Shown one piece after another: positions 11,540 to 22,870 of a stretch of DNA of 64,000 bases (its first letter is position 1; every line of letters begins with the position of its first letter). The notes below the pieces were generated by a model. That model saw only the letters and a program-made list of their open reading frames with translations. It did not search any database and had not been told where the DNA came from. This DNA comes from Bidens hawaiensis (Eukaryota > Streptophyta > Magnoliopsida > Asterales > Asteraceae), in NCBI GenBank assembly GCA_021521415.1, contig JAIQDT010002839.1, positions 186,001 to 250,000 of the forward strand, in the 5' to 3' direction. Both the position numbers and the translations under genes were made by a program.

Positions 11540-12540
11540 TGGGCGATGATGGATATGAAGACAAGGCCGGAGCCCATTTTTTTATTAAGTTTCTATGGTT
11601 TTTGTCAATGGTTTGTATGGACAATGGTAGTGGTAATCCTCAGGATCGATGATCCTTAAGACAATTCTGAAAGGTGGTTAAGGTGGAGGGATCCTCTGTT
11701 TTGGGGATGAAACCTTAATCGCCTTTCTTTTCTTTTGTTTCCGTATGGACATATGTTAAGTTTCATGTAACCTGATCCAGGTGGATGGTCCACGTTTTGC
11801 TGGTGAAACCCGAATCACCTTTTTATCTTGCTTATGATAATATAACTCTTTTGATTTCTGCTTTATAACTTGTGTCACTAGGATAGAGGATTCTCAATCC
11901 TTAGAACTTTTCCCTTCATGATATTTACCTGTTAAAATAAATCATCAAAAAAGAGAACGTAAAAGTTAGAAAAAGATGGATTTAAACCCAACTATCTTGG
12001 GGACTAGCCCAATAGAACGTGGGGACAAGCCCAATAAAACATGGGGACAATCCCAATTAAACGTGGGGACAAGCCCAATAAATACGAGCGACGAGCCGAT
12101 CCTTGGCGTTGGCCCAAATTTACGCGGTGACGAGCCTAACCCGGCGTTGACCTTAATTTGTGTATATGGTACGTCTACCATTTAATTCGTAGGATCCAAG
12201 ATATGATTTTTAGCCATGAAATTGTCAGCCACCTATAGTGCACTGGTCCCACAGCCTCCAATCATACCCAGATAATCGTGCGCTCCAGGCGAGGGTGTAG
12301 AAGCCCTAATTCGGGAGATAAGGTGAGAACCTTATAAACCTGGCGACAAGGCTGATTAAACTTAGGAGAGAGTTGGCCAACACGTTTTTTCCACTTGAGG
12401 GCCCTATAGCTTGGCAATTCTGCAACTTGACATGTTTGACAAAACAAGAATCTAACATAACATATATAAACATAAAGTAAAATTTTATCAAGTAATGGAC
12501 TGAGGTAAATGATTAGGATCCAGGATCCTGATCAACAAAA
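11540..12540. other. Non-coding spacer of element 1 between integrase and antisense ORF
   Basis: No coding signal. It contains a four-copy 22-bp tandem repeat (11996-12085), listed separately, and short purine-rich tracts. The corresponding spacer in element 2 is 47016-48406. Confidence 0.6.
11996..12085 (+). repeat. 22-bp tandem repeat, about four copies
   Basis: Units resembling CGTGGGGACAAGCCCAATAA repeat in tandem, with a few substitutions per copy and a decaying fifth unit to about 12140. Frames crossing this repeat on either strand are repeat artefacts, not genes. Confidence 0.8.
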
Positions 12541-13897
12541 AAACTTTTTAAGATGAATCGCATTCCAAGCCCTTGGGAGCGTGTCTCCTTCCATATTCAT
12601 CAAACGATATGCCCCCTTTCCAGCTTCGGCTTCAATCAAATAAGGGCCCTCCCATTACTGTGCTAACTTCCCGTCAGCGGGATTAGTTGTATTCTGGAAC
12701 TCCTTTCGAAGAACTAAATCTCCAACTTCAAATCTTCTTATTCTGATATTCTTGTTGTATGCACCAGCCATCTTTGGTTGATAGGTGGCCATTCTGAATC
12801 TTGCTTGATCTCTAAGTTCTTCCACAGTATCTAGATCTTGGAGAAGATTCTCATTATTTCTCTGAGGATCAAGGATGCTCGTCCTGGCTGTTGGATACAC
12901 CATTTCTGTGGGGATCACTGCCTTAGCTCCAAAGACTAGAGAGAACGGCGTCTGTCATGTGGCACTCTTTGGAGTAGTTCTATCTGCCCAAAGCACATAA
13001 GGTAGTTCTTCAGCCCATTTGCCTTTCTTTGCTCCAAGCTTTTTCTTCAGATTGTTGATGATGATCTTGTTACTTGATTCTGCTTGGCCATTCGCTTGTG
13101 GATGGACTGGTGTCGAAGTGATCATCTTGATTCCCCAACTGTCACAAAAGTTAGTAGTTCTTTTCCCAATAAATTGGGAACCATTATCACAAATAATTTC
13201 AGAAGGAATTCCAAATCTGGTTATAATGTTACGCTTGATAAAGGATATAACTTCCTTTTCCCTAACTTGAGGGAAAGCCTCAGCTTCAATCCATTTAGAG
13301 AAATAGTCTGTCATTGCTAATATGAAGACTCTTCCACCTAGAGCTGCAGGGAGCTTACCCACTATATCCATTCACCATTTCATGAATGGCCATGAAGAGA
13401 CGATAGGATATAGGGGTTCTGCCGGTTGATGTAGAATGTTGCTGTGCCTCTGAAAAGCATCACACTTCCTGGAGTATTCCATAGCATCCTTTTTCATAGT
13501 AGGCCAGAAGTATCCGGTTCTTAGAATCCTGGAGAATAATGCTCTGCCCCCCTATATGGTTGCCACAATCTCCTTCATGGAAATCCTTTAGCACTTCTTG
13601 GATCTCGGATCCTTTGATGCACCTTAAATACGGACCTGCAAGGGATTTCATATATAGCATATTATGTACAATAGTATATTGTGATACCTTGGCCTTGAAG
13701 GCTTTGGGATTCTCTTCTTTTGGGATTTCTCCATCTTGAATATACTTCATTATCGGAAGGATCCAGGATGAGTGATCAAGAGAATGATCCTTAGGATCCG
13801 TATGTTGACTCCCATCTATTTCCATTGCTTGGCATTCCTCAATTGCAGGGGATAGGACGTGGATGATAGGGATTTTTATGTTCTCTGGGAGCTTCAA
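12541..13897 (-). pseudogene. Element 1 integrase, broken into three frames
   Basis: Minus strand, downstream of RNase H in the gypsy order. The zinc-binding part lies at 13460-13897 (HEGDCGNHIGG is what remains of it). The catalytic core is at 12955-13371 with MDIVGKLP (first Asp), CDNGSQFIGK (second Asp) and ANGQAESSNKI (Glu). The C-terminal part at 12655-12918 has NKNIRIRRFEVGDLVLRK, continuing past a stop to about 12541. The homologous segment of element 2 (45981-47015) is one uninterrupted frame, so the breaks here are stops and frameshifts. It cannot make an active integrase. Confidence 0.85.
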
Positions 13898-14164
13898 AGC
13901 TGAAGCTAGGTTTGCTAAGGCATCGACCCCAACATTTTCTTCTCTTGGTACCTGCGTAATTGTAAAATAATCGAAGGATCCTGCAAGATCCTTTACTATA
14001 TCTAAATGTTTAATTAATTTCTCACCTTTGACTGCATATGAGCCATTAAAGTAATTAGCAATTAATAATGAATCTACGAAAATTTAAAGATACCTGATTC
14101 TCATACCTTTGGCTAGTTGTATACCTGCGATAAGTGCCTCATATTCTCCCTAATTGTTAGTGGC

Positions 14165-15798
14165 CTAGAATTCACAAGCTATGGAATGGGGTATTATGTC
14201 CCCTTGTGGCGATTTCAGTATTATTCCCAATTCTGTTCCTTTGATATTTGAGGCTCCATCAGTGAAGAGTGTCCAAGGATCCTTGGTTTCTTCGAGCGGT
14301 TGAACTTTAAGATTGGCTTGTTCTTCTAAATCGCTACTGAAATCAGCCACAAAGTCCTCTAGTGCCTTTGACTTAATTGCATTTCTAGGCTCATATTCAA
14401 TATCATATGCACTCAATTTAACAACTCATTTGGCCATTGTACCTGACATTTCCAGTTTTCTAAGGACATTTTTTATGGGATAATTAGTTTTTACAACAAT
14501 AGTATGAGTTTCAAAATAATGTCTTAACTTAGTTGAAGCCATGATTAGAGCAAGAATAAGTTTTTCCAAATGAGAGTACCTGGATTCGGCATCGAGAAGA
14601 CTTTTACTCACATAATAAACAGGATGTTGGTTACCTTCGTGATCCTTTACCAAGACTGGCAGTTAGGGAAACGACTAGATAAAGGATCAACGGTTCTCCA
14701 TTCATATGCTTCATCAAAGCCAGGACTGAGGATAAGCAATCCTTCAGAGCGGTGAGAGCAGCTTCATGTTTCTCCGTCCACTCGAATTTCTTGTTTTTCC
14801 TCAGGATGTCATAAAAATCTTTACATCTTTCTAAAGATTTTGATATGAACCTGTTGAGTGCTGCCACTCTTCCTGTTAGTCTTTGTACCTCTTTGACATT
14901 TGTTGGAGATTTGAGGTTCAAGATGGCTTGGATTTGCTCTGGACTTGCTTCTATCCCCCTTTTGGTTACCAAATACCCCAGGAACTTTCCGGCTTTGACA
15001 CCAAATACACATTTAGTAGGATTTAGCTTCATGTTGTATTTGTCAAGGATGTCAAAAGCTACTTCCAAATCCTTTCGGTGATTCTCCGCCTTCTTTAACT
15101 TTACCACCATGTCGTCGATGTAGACTTCCATGGTGTCTTTGAACTGTTCCTTAAACATCATGTTGACTAGTCTTTGATATATAGCACCTGAATTTCTAAG
15201 ACCAAACGGCATAGCAATATAACAATATATTCCGTAGGGGTTATAAATGTTGTATCCTCTTGATCAGATGGTTCCATCTGGATTTGTTGAAATCCCGACG
15301 AAGCATCCATAAAGGTCAACATTTCGTGCCCCGCGGTAGCATCCACCATAGAGTCAATGTGGGGAAGAGGGAAAGGATCCTTGAGACATGCCTTATTTAA
15401 GTCAGTAAAATCGACACATACCCTCCACTTTCCGTTTTTGTTTTGAACTACAACCACATTGTCTAACCATTTTGGATATTTTACTTCTCTAATCATACCT
15501 GCCTTTAGTAGTTTTGTACCTCTTCTTGGATGATCGCGTTTCTTTCAGGAACAAATTTCCTTCCCTTTTGGTGAATAGGCCTGAAAGAAGGATCAATTCT
15601 AAGTTTATGGGTTATTACATCTTTAGAAATACATGTCATATCTTCGTGCTTCCACGCGAAGGTTGACTTTCTTTGGTGTAAGAAGGATACTAGATCCTTT
15701 TCAATGGATTCTTGTATTTCAACACCTATTAAGACTTTGTCATCAGGATCCTCTGGATGCAAGACCACTTCCTTAGAGTCTTGTTCCCTAGTCTCCAT
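14165..15798 (-). pseudogene. Element 1 reverse transcriptase and dual RNase H, broken
   Basis: Minus strand. RT starts in 15505-15798 (FRPIHQKGRKFVPERN) and continues in 15167-15496 (KWRVCVDFTDLNKAC, FPLPHIDSMVD, FMDASSGFQQI). It then shifts frame into 14631-15212 (MPFGLRNSGAIYQRL, VYIDDMVV as the catalytic YxDD box). The first RNase H lies at 14426-14653 (HPVYYVSKSLLDAE). A second RNase H of a different type lies at 14165-14416 (LFTDGASNIKGTELGI). Having two RNase H domains in series is the hallmark of the Tat clade of Ty3/gypsy elements. At least three frame breaks make it non-functional. Confidence 0.88.
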
Positions 15799-15825
15799 GA
15801 CATTTCTTCTCGCTTTCTGTAATTG

Positions 15826-16292
15826 CTATGCTTCTCTCAGCTTTTTTGTAGGCTTCATTGAAGAAGTGTAGCAGTCTTTAGCGTCTTGCTGGTCGCTCTC
15901 GATCTTTGCTATCCCCCACGGGGTAGGGAGTTTTACACACTGGTGGTAGGTAGAGGGAACCGCCTTCATTTCGTGTATCCATGGCCTGCCAAGAATAACA
16001 TTGCAACAAGACAAGGAATCTATAACACACAATTTTTGAACATAATTTACTCCCTCTATATATATGGGTAATTTGATGTCCCCCAATGTGTTCTTCGTTT
16101 CTCCACTGAATCCCACAAGAACCAAAGATCGTGGAACAATTTCCGACTCTGGGATATTCATCCTTCTAAGTACTTCTAGTTGGATGATATTAACTGAACT
16201 TCCTCCATCAATGAGTATCCTGCGTACATAATGGTTAGAAATAAATAAAGTAATGACTAAACCATCGTGGTGAGGATCCTGAACGTTGATTT
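15826..16292 (-). pseudogene. Element 1 aspartic protease, split by copia-1
   Basis: Minus strand. The frame 15826-16161 holds the C-terminal half of a gypsy retropepsin (LVGFSGETKNTLGDIKLPI, CNVILGRPWIHEMKAVPS). Between 16162 and 16292 the reading continues with the catalytic loop region, matched in element 2 by ILVDGGSSVNIIQ. The gene is interrupted at 16292/24540 by copia-1, which left a GATTT duplication on both sides. The upstream portion continues at 24540-24877. Confidence 0.8.
16288..16292. repeat. Target-site duplication of copia-1, left copy (GATTT)
   Basis: GATTT directly precedes the TGTTGG start of the 5' LTR and is repeated exactly at 24540-24544 after the 3' LTR. Confidence 0.95.
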
Positions 16293-16622
16293 TGTTGGAA
16301 TTACGTATGCCCGAGACACATAATTATACTAATGTGGCTAACTGTGTTTGATCCAAGTCGGGTCATACCCAATAACAAGCTAGACGACACCAAATGTATT
16401 CTTTTAATGATTTGATCATTTAAACGAATACCGAACACTACGTGTGTAGAAAATTGGTTTTCTAAACAAACACACTTGAGGATTTAAATAAATTATCTGG
16501 ATAATTTGTTTATATAAATTAATTATTTAATTGGTTAAATAATTACATAAATGTATGTGCATTTTATAAAAATGAGTTTTATAAAATAAAAGGAGATGTT
16601 TTAAATGGTTAAAACAAAACAA

Positions 16623-16662
<40 letters not shown>

Positions 16663-17198
16663 AAAACCGGCCACCCCATGTGGGTGGTGGTTTTGGTTCA
16701 ACCAAATGTTTTGTCCTTTTGTGTGGACCATCTCTTTATACTCCACCATTCACAAGACATGCATTTTTTGATCTTGTCCCCATTTTGAATTCAAGAGTTG
16801 AATCAAAAATCCTCTCTCTTTTCTTCCAAAAAAAACTCACGGCTCATTTGGGGTTTTTGGGAGAGCTTGGTGAGCTTGTTTAAGTGTTCATAATTCCTAG
16901 CAATCAAGTTGGTGTTGTCACAAATAGCTTGGGGTATCACACTCTTGAGGTCTTCTACTTTGGAGGCTTGCCATTGAACCACCATCCCCTTCAACAACCT
17001 ACATCTTCTTATAAGGTATAAGGAGGTACTTTTACATTTCATAAGTATATTGTTCTTGTAATATTGATCCTTGTTCATTGGGTTTTTAGTTTTAACATAT
17101 TGGTATGTTCATAACAAGATTTAAAATCTAAGCTTCCGTTGTGTTTTCTAGTTAAATATGGTTAACTTGACTTTGATAAACTTGTATAAAACCCAACA
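16293..17198 (+). repeat. Copia-1 5' LTR (906 bp)
   Basis: Begins TGTTGGAATTACG and ends AAACCCAACA, giving TGTTGG/CCAACA termini. It contains TTTATAAAATAAAAGG near 16580 as a possible TATA region, then a 37-base A-run (16624-16660). After 17198 the sequence ATGGCATCAAGAGCCGG is a degenerate initiator-Met primer-binding site. Confidence 0.95.
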
Positions 17199-18859
17199 AT
17201 GGCATCAAGAGCCGGTTACAAGGACTTATGCTTCTTTTGTGTTCATAGATTTCGGTTTTTTCATGGGTGAAAAAGGGGTCCGAAATTTCGGTGGATTTTA
17301 CCCCTCATGGTTTTGTAAGATCTTGACATGCATGCAAAGATCTTAGGAAACCATTTAACATTTGGATGTTGAAATATCAAAATTGCAAATTTTTTGTGGG
17401 GGGGGGGATGGGCCGTAGCCTCTTGGGGGGGGGGGGGGCCGATTCCTTTTGGTGATTTTGGGCATTGGTTGCTTAGGTTGCATGCTTAGAACATTTGGTA
17501 TGTTTGATTGTGTCATAACCGAAACCGAGACCTTGGATGTGTTGATTGTTGTTTGTGTATGTTGATTATGTTTATTATTCAATATGGTTGTAATAATTCA
17601 TAATCTTAGGCTTGTGTAATTTATTTATTCATAAATTGGTTTGTAATAAATAGATTAGTTGCATTTCTTTTTTTTTAGAAAAATATGTATTAGGATACAT
17701 TTTGTAAAAATTGAAGATGCAAGAATTGGTGGATTTGGGCCTTGGACCGAAATTTTGGGCTTGTTGGGCCTCACCGGCCCATCATGGGATTCAAGCCCAT
17801 TAGGCCCATAAATTTCACTCTTGGGCCCAAGAAGACTTTTGGAAGTTTGGAGCCCATTTACAAGCCCAACAAGAACACAACAACTTGGAAAGGATACTTG
17901 AAGCATTTGGATGCAAGATCAAGTGGGAGTCAACATTCCATCCTTGTGTCATGTTTTGTCCCTTAGGTGTGACTTATGACCTATACTTGTTTCGGCTAAC
18001 AAGTATGGTCAAACTTAGCGGTTTTCGGTTATGACTATATTTTGCATGTGTATGCTTGGTTGTTTGTTTTACTTTATGTAATGTGTGGTTGATAGATATT
18101 AGGATATCCATACCGTCACATAGGAACGACAACAAGCATAAAACGGGTTCTAATATATATTTGGTAATATCGCGTCAATTAGTTTAAATTAAATGGGTTT
18201 ATTAAAACTAAGCGATTACTCACATATAATAAAATTGGTTTTATTATAACTAGAACCTTGAAAATTGGTTTTCAAAATCGCCATATTTCTAAATGCATGT
18301 TAGGATATGGCATAATGTTTTTCATACTAGAATATTGGAAAACTTAAAAATCCCTTTTTCATAATTACCAAGGAAACAAGTCTAACACCATCCTTTTGTA
18401 AGACACTTAACGTATTAGGAAACTTTAAATGGGATAAAGGTCACCTAACCATTTTAGAGCAAACTAATATACTTAAGGTAATATTAACATATTTGTGGGA
18501 TAAAGGTCACCTAACCACTTGTATGTTAATCTTACATGTTTATACAAGTAGGACGACTTGAATTGGAAACCATGTGATAAAGGTCACCTAAGCATGGGGT
18601 CCAATGGTGTTGATGGGATAAACATGCCAACACGAAATAAGGATTTCGAATGGTCCCATACCTCTAGAAGTTGCAAAGGGTTGCAATTGTCAAGGTTGAC
18701 TACCTTGTTAAATCAAATAACGGGATAAAGGTCACCTAACCGAAATTTGATTTATCGTTGGATTCTAGAATTTAATTATTATTTTAAAATTTGGAATAAA
18801 AGGGTATTAATAATTAAATTGTTTATAATACTAAAATAAAACTTTGTTAAATTTTGTAG
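17199..18859 (+). other. Copia-1 leader (untranslated), with repeated 20-bp motif
   Basis: 1.66 kb between LTR and gag start. It includes two G-runs (17398-17407, 10 G; 17425-17438, 14 G) and several copies of GGGATAAAGGTCACCTAACC. These copies are at 18431-18450, 18497-18516, about 18574-18593 (one or two changes) and 18722-18741, with a degenerate copy at about 18614. No conserved coding frame is visible. It probably holds primer-binding and packaging signals; that is inferred from position. Confidence 0.8.
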
Positions 18860-21800
18860 ATGGCCGCTAACAATGCAAACACCTCTACCCATAACACCCG
18901 TAACCTATCCTTAAGAACCATCCTTGAAAAGGATCGTCTAAACCATAATAACTTTATGGATTGGTATCGCAACTTGAGAATAGTTCTCAAGCAAGAAGAG
19001 ATATCATATGTCTTAGACGATCCCATTCCCGACGAGCCTAACGTGGAAGATGAGGAGGCTTATTACGATTGGGTTAAGTACACCAAAGATTCGGTGCAAG
19101 CCTCTTGCCTCATGTTGGGAACTATGATTCCCGAAATCCAAAAGGATTTCGAGCATCATGGGGCATACGACATGATAACTCAATTGAAGGAAATGTTCCT
19201 TCAACAAGCTAGAGCGGAACGTTTCGAAACGGTTCGAGCGTTTCATGCATGTCGTATGGAGGAAACCCAAAGCGTCTCATCTTATGTCCTAAAGATGAAA
19301 AGCTACATTGAAAAGCTTCGTAGGTTGAATTGTCCCGTCTCTAATGAGTTGGCTACGGATTTGATCCTCAACTCTTTGACCAAAAGGTTTGAAACCTTTG
19401 TCATGAACTATAACATGAACGGGTGGGACAAAAGCATTGGTGAGCTTCACGCAATGCTAAGAACGGCCGAAGCGGGAATGGGTAAAAGGGTTTTACCCGT
19501 TCTAACAATCAATGAAGGCAAAAGGGGACATAACTCCAACCCCAAAGCAAGTGTTGCTAAGGGCAAGGGCCACGTCCAAGGAAAGGGAAAGAGGAAAGCC
19601 ATCACGCCCTACAAACCGAAGGAAAAGAAGCAAAAGGTTGCGACGCAAGATCCATGCTTTGAGTGTGGAGAGATAGGTCATTGGAAAAGAAATTGTCCGA
19701 CCTATCTCAAAGCGTTAAAAGATAAGAGGGATGCGGAGCAAACCTCAGGTATTATCTTTACTATATATGTTGAACTAAATGTTATTTCTTCAAATACATG
19801 GGTACTTGATACCGGATGTGGAACTCACATTTGCAATTTGTTGCAGGGGTTCAAAAGAAGTAAGCAACTCAACAAAGGGGACATTAGTCTCTTTATGGGC
19901 AATGGAGCAAGAGTTGAAGTCCAAGCTCAAGGAGACTACATGTTAAAGCTTCCAAGTGGTTTGGAAGTAATTTTGAAAAATGTTTTGTATGCTCCTAAGT
20001 TAAGGAGAAACATTATTTCCGTGTCCCTTTTAAAACAATGTGGCTTTGATCTTAAGTTTATTGATTATGATATTCATGTTTTGATGAATGGCATATTTTA
20101 TTTTAAAGCTATACCCATGAATGGTATATATGAAATAGATCAAAGTGGTATGTCACATAGTAGTTCAATGTATAATGTCAACACCAAGAAACTCAAGAAG
20201 GACTTGGGTGATTCCTATCTTTGGCATTGTCGCCTTGGACATATAAGCAAGAATCGCATGCAAACTCTTCGCAAGAGTGGTATTCTAGAAACCAATGAGT
20301 TTGATTCATTTGATGTATGTGAATCTTGTTTACAAGGCAAAATGACAAAGCAACCCTTTAATAAGACTTTTGAAAGGTCAAAAGAATTATTGGGTATCAT
20401 ACATTCGGATGTATGTGGTCCTTTTAGACCAATGACTAGGAATGGTGAAAGATACTTCATTACCTTTATTGACGATTATAGTCGATATGGTTATGTGTAC
20501 TTAATGAAACACAAAGATGAAGCTTTTGAAATGTTCAAAGACTTCAAAACTGAAGTAGAAAGACAACTTAAGACAACAATCAAAGTACTTCGTAGTGATA
20601 GAGGAGGTGAATACCTAAGTGGTGTTTTTCAAGATCATCTTAAGAGTTGTGGAATTATTTCACAACTTACTCCACCTGGAACACCACAACATAATGGTGT
20701 GTCTGAAAGGAGAAATCGTACCCTATTAGATATGGTTCGATCGATGATGGCTAGAAGCACTTTACCTCTATCATTTTGGGGCTATGCTTTACTTTCCGCT
20801 GTTCGCATATTGAATATGGCTCCAACCAAGAAAGTGGAGAAGACACCTTTTGAAGTATGGCATGGAAAGGCTCCATCGCTATCATTCTTAAAAGTTTGGG
20901 GTTGTGAAGCTTATGTAAAGCAATACACCCCAAACAAATTAGAAGTCCGATCCACTAAGTGTATCTTTATAGGTTATCCTAAAGATGATTTAGGATATTA
21001 CTTTTACGATCCTAGTGAGCAAAATGTTATTATTGCTCGAAAGGGTAAGTTCTTGGAAACTAAGTTCCTTGAGGAAGGAACTAATAGTAGAACAGTGAAA
21101 TTTGATGAGGATCAAGAATCACAAGATGATACACAATTGGTTGATACTAGCACTCAACAAGAGGTTGTTGAAAGTGATCAAGTGGTTGATCAAAACACAC
21201 AAAACGTTCGCAGATCTGGTAGAATTAGCAATCCACCTGAAAAATATGGATTTTTTGTAGAAGGTTGCTACGTGGTAGATTCGGATGAACCGACCACATA
21301 CCGTGATGCAATGTCCAAGAATGATTGTGACAAATGGCTTGAAGCCATGAACGTTGAGATGCAATCCATGTATGACAACCAAGTTTGGGAATTGGTTGAA
21401 CCACCACTCAACTCCAAAGCTGTTGGAAGTAAGTGGGTTTTCAAAAGGAAAACTGATATGCATGGAAACTTGGATACTTATAAAGCAAGACTTGTAGCTA
21501 AAGGTTTCACTCAAACTCAAGGGGTTGATTATGATGAAACTTTTTCGCCTGTGGCAATGCTAAAGTCTATTAGGATATTATTTGCCATAGCTGCACATTA
21601 TGATTATGAAATCTGGCAAATGGATGTCAAGACCGCTTTCCTAAATGGATATCTTGAGGAAGATGTCTATATGGTTCAGCCTGAAGGTTTTGTCGATCCA
21701 AAACATCCTAATAAAGTATGCAAGTTAAAGAAATCAATCTATGGATTGAAACAAGCATCTAGAACTTGGAATCATCGTTTTGATGAAGAAATCAAAAGTT

Positions 21801-22870
21801 TTGGATTCATCAAGAACGCTGATGAGGCTTGTGTGTATAAGAAAGCTAGTGGGAGTATAATTACCTTCTTAGTATTGTATGTCGATGACATTCTACTATT
21901 TGGAAATGACATTCCAACCATGGAAAGCGTTAAGGCTTGGCTTGGAAGTAGATTTTCCATCAAGGATCTTGGTGAAGCTGCCTATATTTTGGGAATAAAG
22001 ATCTATAGGGATAGGTCAAGGCGCTTGATAGGTTTGAACCAAAGTACATACATTGATAAGATCTTGAAAAGGTTCAAGATGGAAAACTCCAAGAAAGGTT
22101 TTGTACCTATTCAAAGAGGGACCATATTGAGTTCAGCTCAATGTCCAAGCTCAAAGGGTGAGCAAGACATGATGAAACAAATCCCATATGCTTCTGCTAT
22201 AGGATCCATCATGTATGCGATGATATGTACTAGACCGGATGTGTCATGCGCTTTGAGCATGACAAGCAGATACCAACAGAATCCAGGAGACAGTCATTGG
22301 ATGGCTGTTAAGAGCATATTGAAATACCTTAGGAGGACTAAGGATATGTTTCTGATATATGGATCTGGTGAGGAGGAACTCGCTATAAAAGGTTACACGG
22401 ATGCGAGCTTCCAAACTGATCGAGATGATTCTCGATCACAATCTGGGTATGTGTTCACTCTTAATGGAGGAGCTGTCTCTTGGAAGAGCTCAAAACAGGA
22501 AGTGGTAGCATTGTCCACTACAGAATCAGAATACATCGCCGCTTCATTGGCAGCTCAGGAAGCTGCATGGTTGAAGAAATTCATTACTGATCTAGGGGTG
22601 GTCTCTTCCATTCAAGACCCCCTAGAAATCTTTTGTGACAACGAGGGTGCGATTGCACAAATCAAGGAACCTCGTTCGCACCAAAAGACAAGGCACATAG
22701 AGCGGAGATTCAACTACATAAGGGATGAAGTTGAAAAGGGAAAGATATGTATTCGCAAAGTTGGAACTGATCAAAATCTTGCGGATCCATTCACGAAGCT
22801 CCTAGAAAGACCGAAACATGAGCGTCATGCGAGTGGCTTAGGACTTCGATATTCTAGTAATTGGATTTGA
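18860..22870 (+). CDS. Copia-1 gag-pol polyprotein, 1336 aa, intact
   Basis: One open frame encodes all proteins needed for retrotransposition. Residues 1-250 are a gag of the UBN2/copia type. A zinc knuckle CFECGEIGHWKRNC has C266, C269, H274 and C279. The protease active site is WVLDTGCGTH (D317-T-G). The integrase zinc domain uses H456, H461, C487 and C490. The catalytic triad is D517 (HSDVCGPF), D580 (LRSDRGGEY) and E616 (GVSERRN), with the D-35-E spacing. RT spans about 820-1075, with D922 in QMDVKTAFLNG and the YVDD box at 1007-1010. RNase H spans about 1175-1310, with D1181, E1222 or E1224, D1260 and D1309. No stop or frameshift, and every catalytic residue is present. The start is the first ATG after the leader, following AATTTTGTAG. 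Processing into mature proteins by the internal protease is family knowledge. Confidence 0.96.
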   Translation: MAANNANTSTHNTRNLSLRTILEKDRLNHNNFMDWYRNLRIVLKQEEISYVLDDPIPDEPNVEDEEAYYDWVKYTKDSVQASCLMLGTMIPEIQKDFEHHGAYDMITQLKEMFLQQARAERFETVRAFHACRMEETQSVSSYVLKMKSYIEKLRRLNCPVSNELATDLILNSLTKRFETFVMNYNMNGWDKSIGELHAMLRTAEAGMGKRVLPVLTINEGKRGHNSNPKASVAKGKGHVQGKGKRKAITPYKPKEKKQKVATQDPCFECGEIGHWKRNCPTYLKALKDKRDAEQTSGIIFTIYVELNVISSNTWVLDTGCGTHICNLLQGFKRSKQLNKGDISLFMGNGARVEVQAQGDYMLKLPSGLEVILKNVLYAPKLRRNIISVSLLKQCGFDLKFIDYDIHVLMNGIFYFKAIPMNGIYEIDQSGMSHSSSMYNVNTKKLKKDLGDSYLWHCRLGHISKNRMQTLRKSGILETNEFDSFDVCESCLQGKMTKQPFNKTFERSKELLGIIHSDVCGPFRPMTRNGERYFITFIDDYSRYGYVYLMKHKDEAFEMFKDFKTEVERQLKTTIKVLRSDRGGEYLSGVFQDHLKSCGIISQLTPPGTPQHNGVSERRNRTLLDMVRSMMARSTLPLSFWGYALLSAVRILNMAPTKKVEKTPFEVWHGKAPSLSFLKVWGCEAYVKQYTPNKLEVRSTKCIFIGYPKDDLGYYFYDPSEQNVIIARKGKFLETKFLEEGTNSRTVKFDEDQESQDDTQLVDTSTQQEVVESDQVVDQNTQNVRRSGRISNPPEKYGFFVEGCYVVDSDEPTTYRDAMSKNDCDKWLEAMNVEMQSMYDNQVWELVEPPLNSKAVGSKWVFKRKTDMHGNLDTYKARLVAKGFTQTQGVDYDETFSPVAMLKSIRILFAIAAHYDYEIWQMDVKTAFLNGYLEEDVYMVQPEGFVDPKHPNKVCKLKKSIYGLKQASRTWNHRFDEEIKSFGFIKNADEACVYKKASGSIITFLVLYVDDILLFGNDIPTMESVKAWLGSRFSIKDLGEAAYILGIKIYRDRSRRLIGLNQSTYIDKILKRFKMENSKKGFVPIQRGTILSSAQCPSSKGEQDMMKQIPYASAIGSIMYAMICTRPDVSCALSMTSRYQQNPGDSHWMAVKSILKYLRRTKDMFLIYGSGEEELAIKGYTDASFQTDRDDSRSQSGYVFTLNGGAVSWKSSKQEVVALSTTESEYIAASLAAQEAAWLKKFITDLGVVSSIQDPLEIFCDNEGAIAQIKEPRSHQKTRHIERRFNYIRDEVEKGKICIRKVGTDQNLADPFTKLLERPKHERHASGLGLRYSSNWI

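Noticed and set aside
16803..17078. Minus-strand 91-codon frame in both copia-1 LTRs (also 24144-24419)
   Set aside because: Identical only because the LTRs are identical; lies antisense in the LTR and has no domain.
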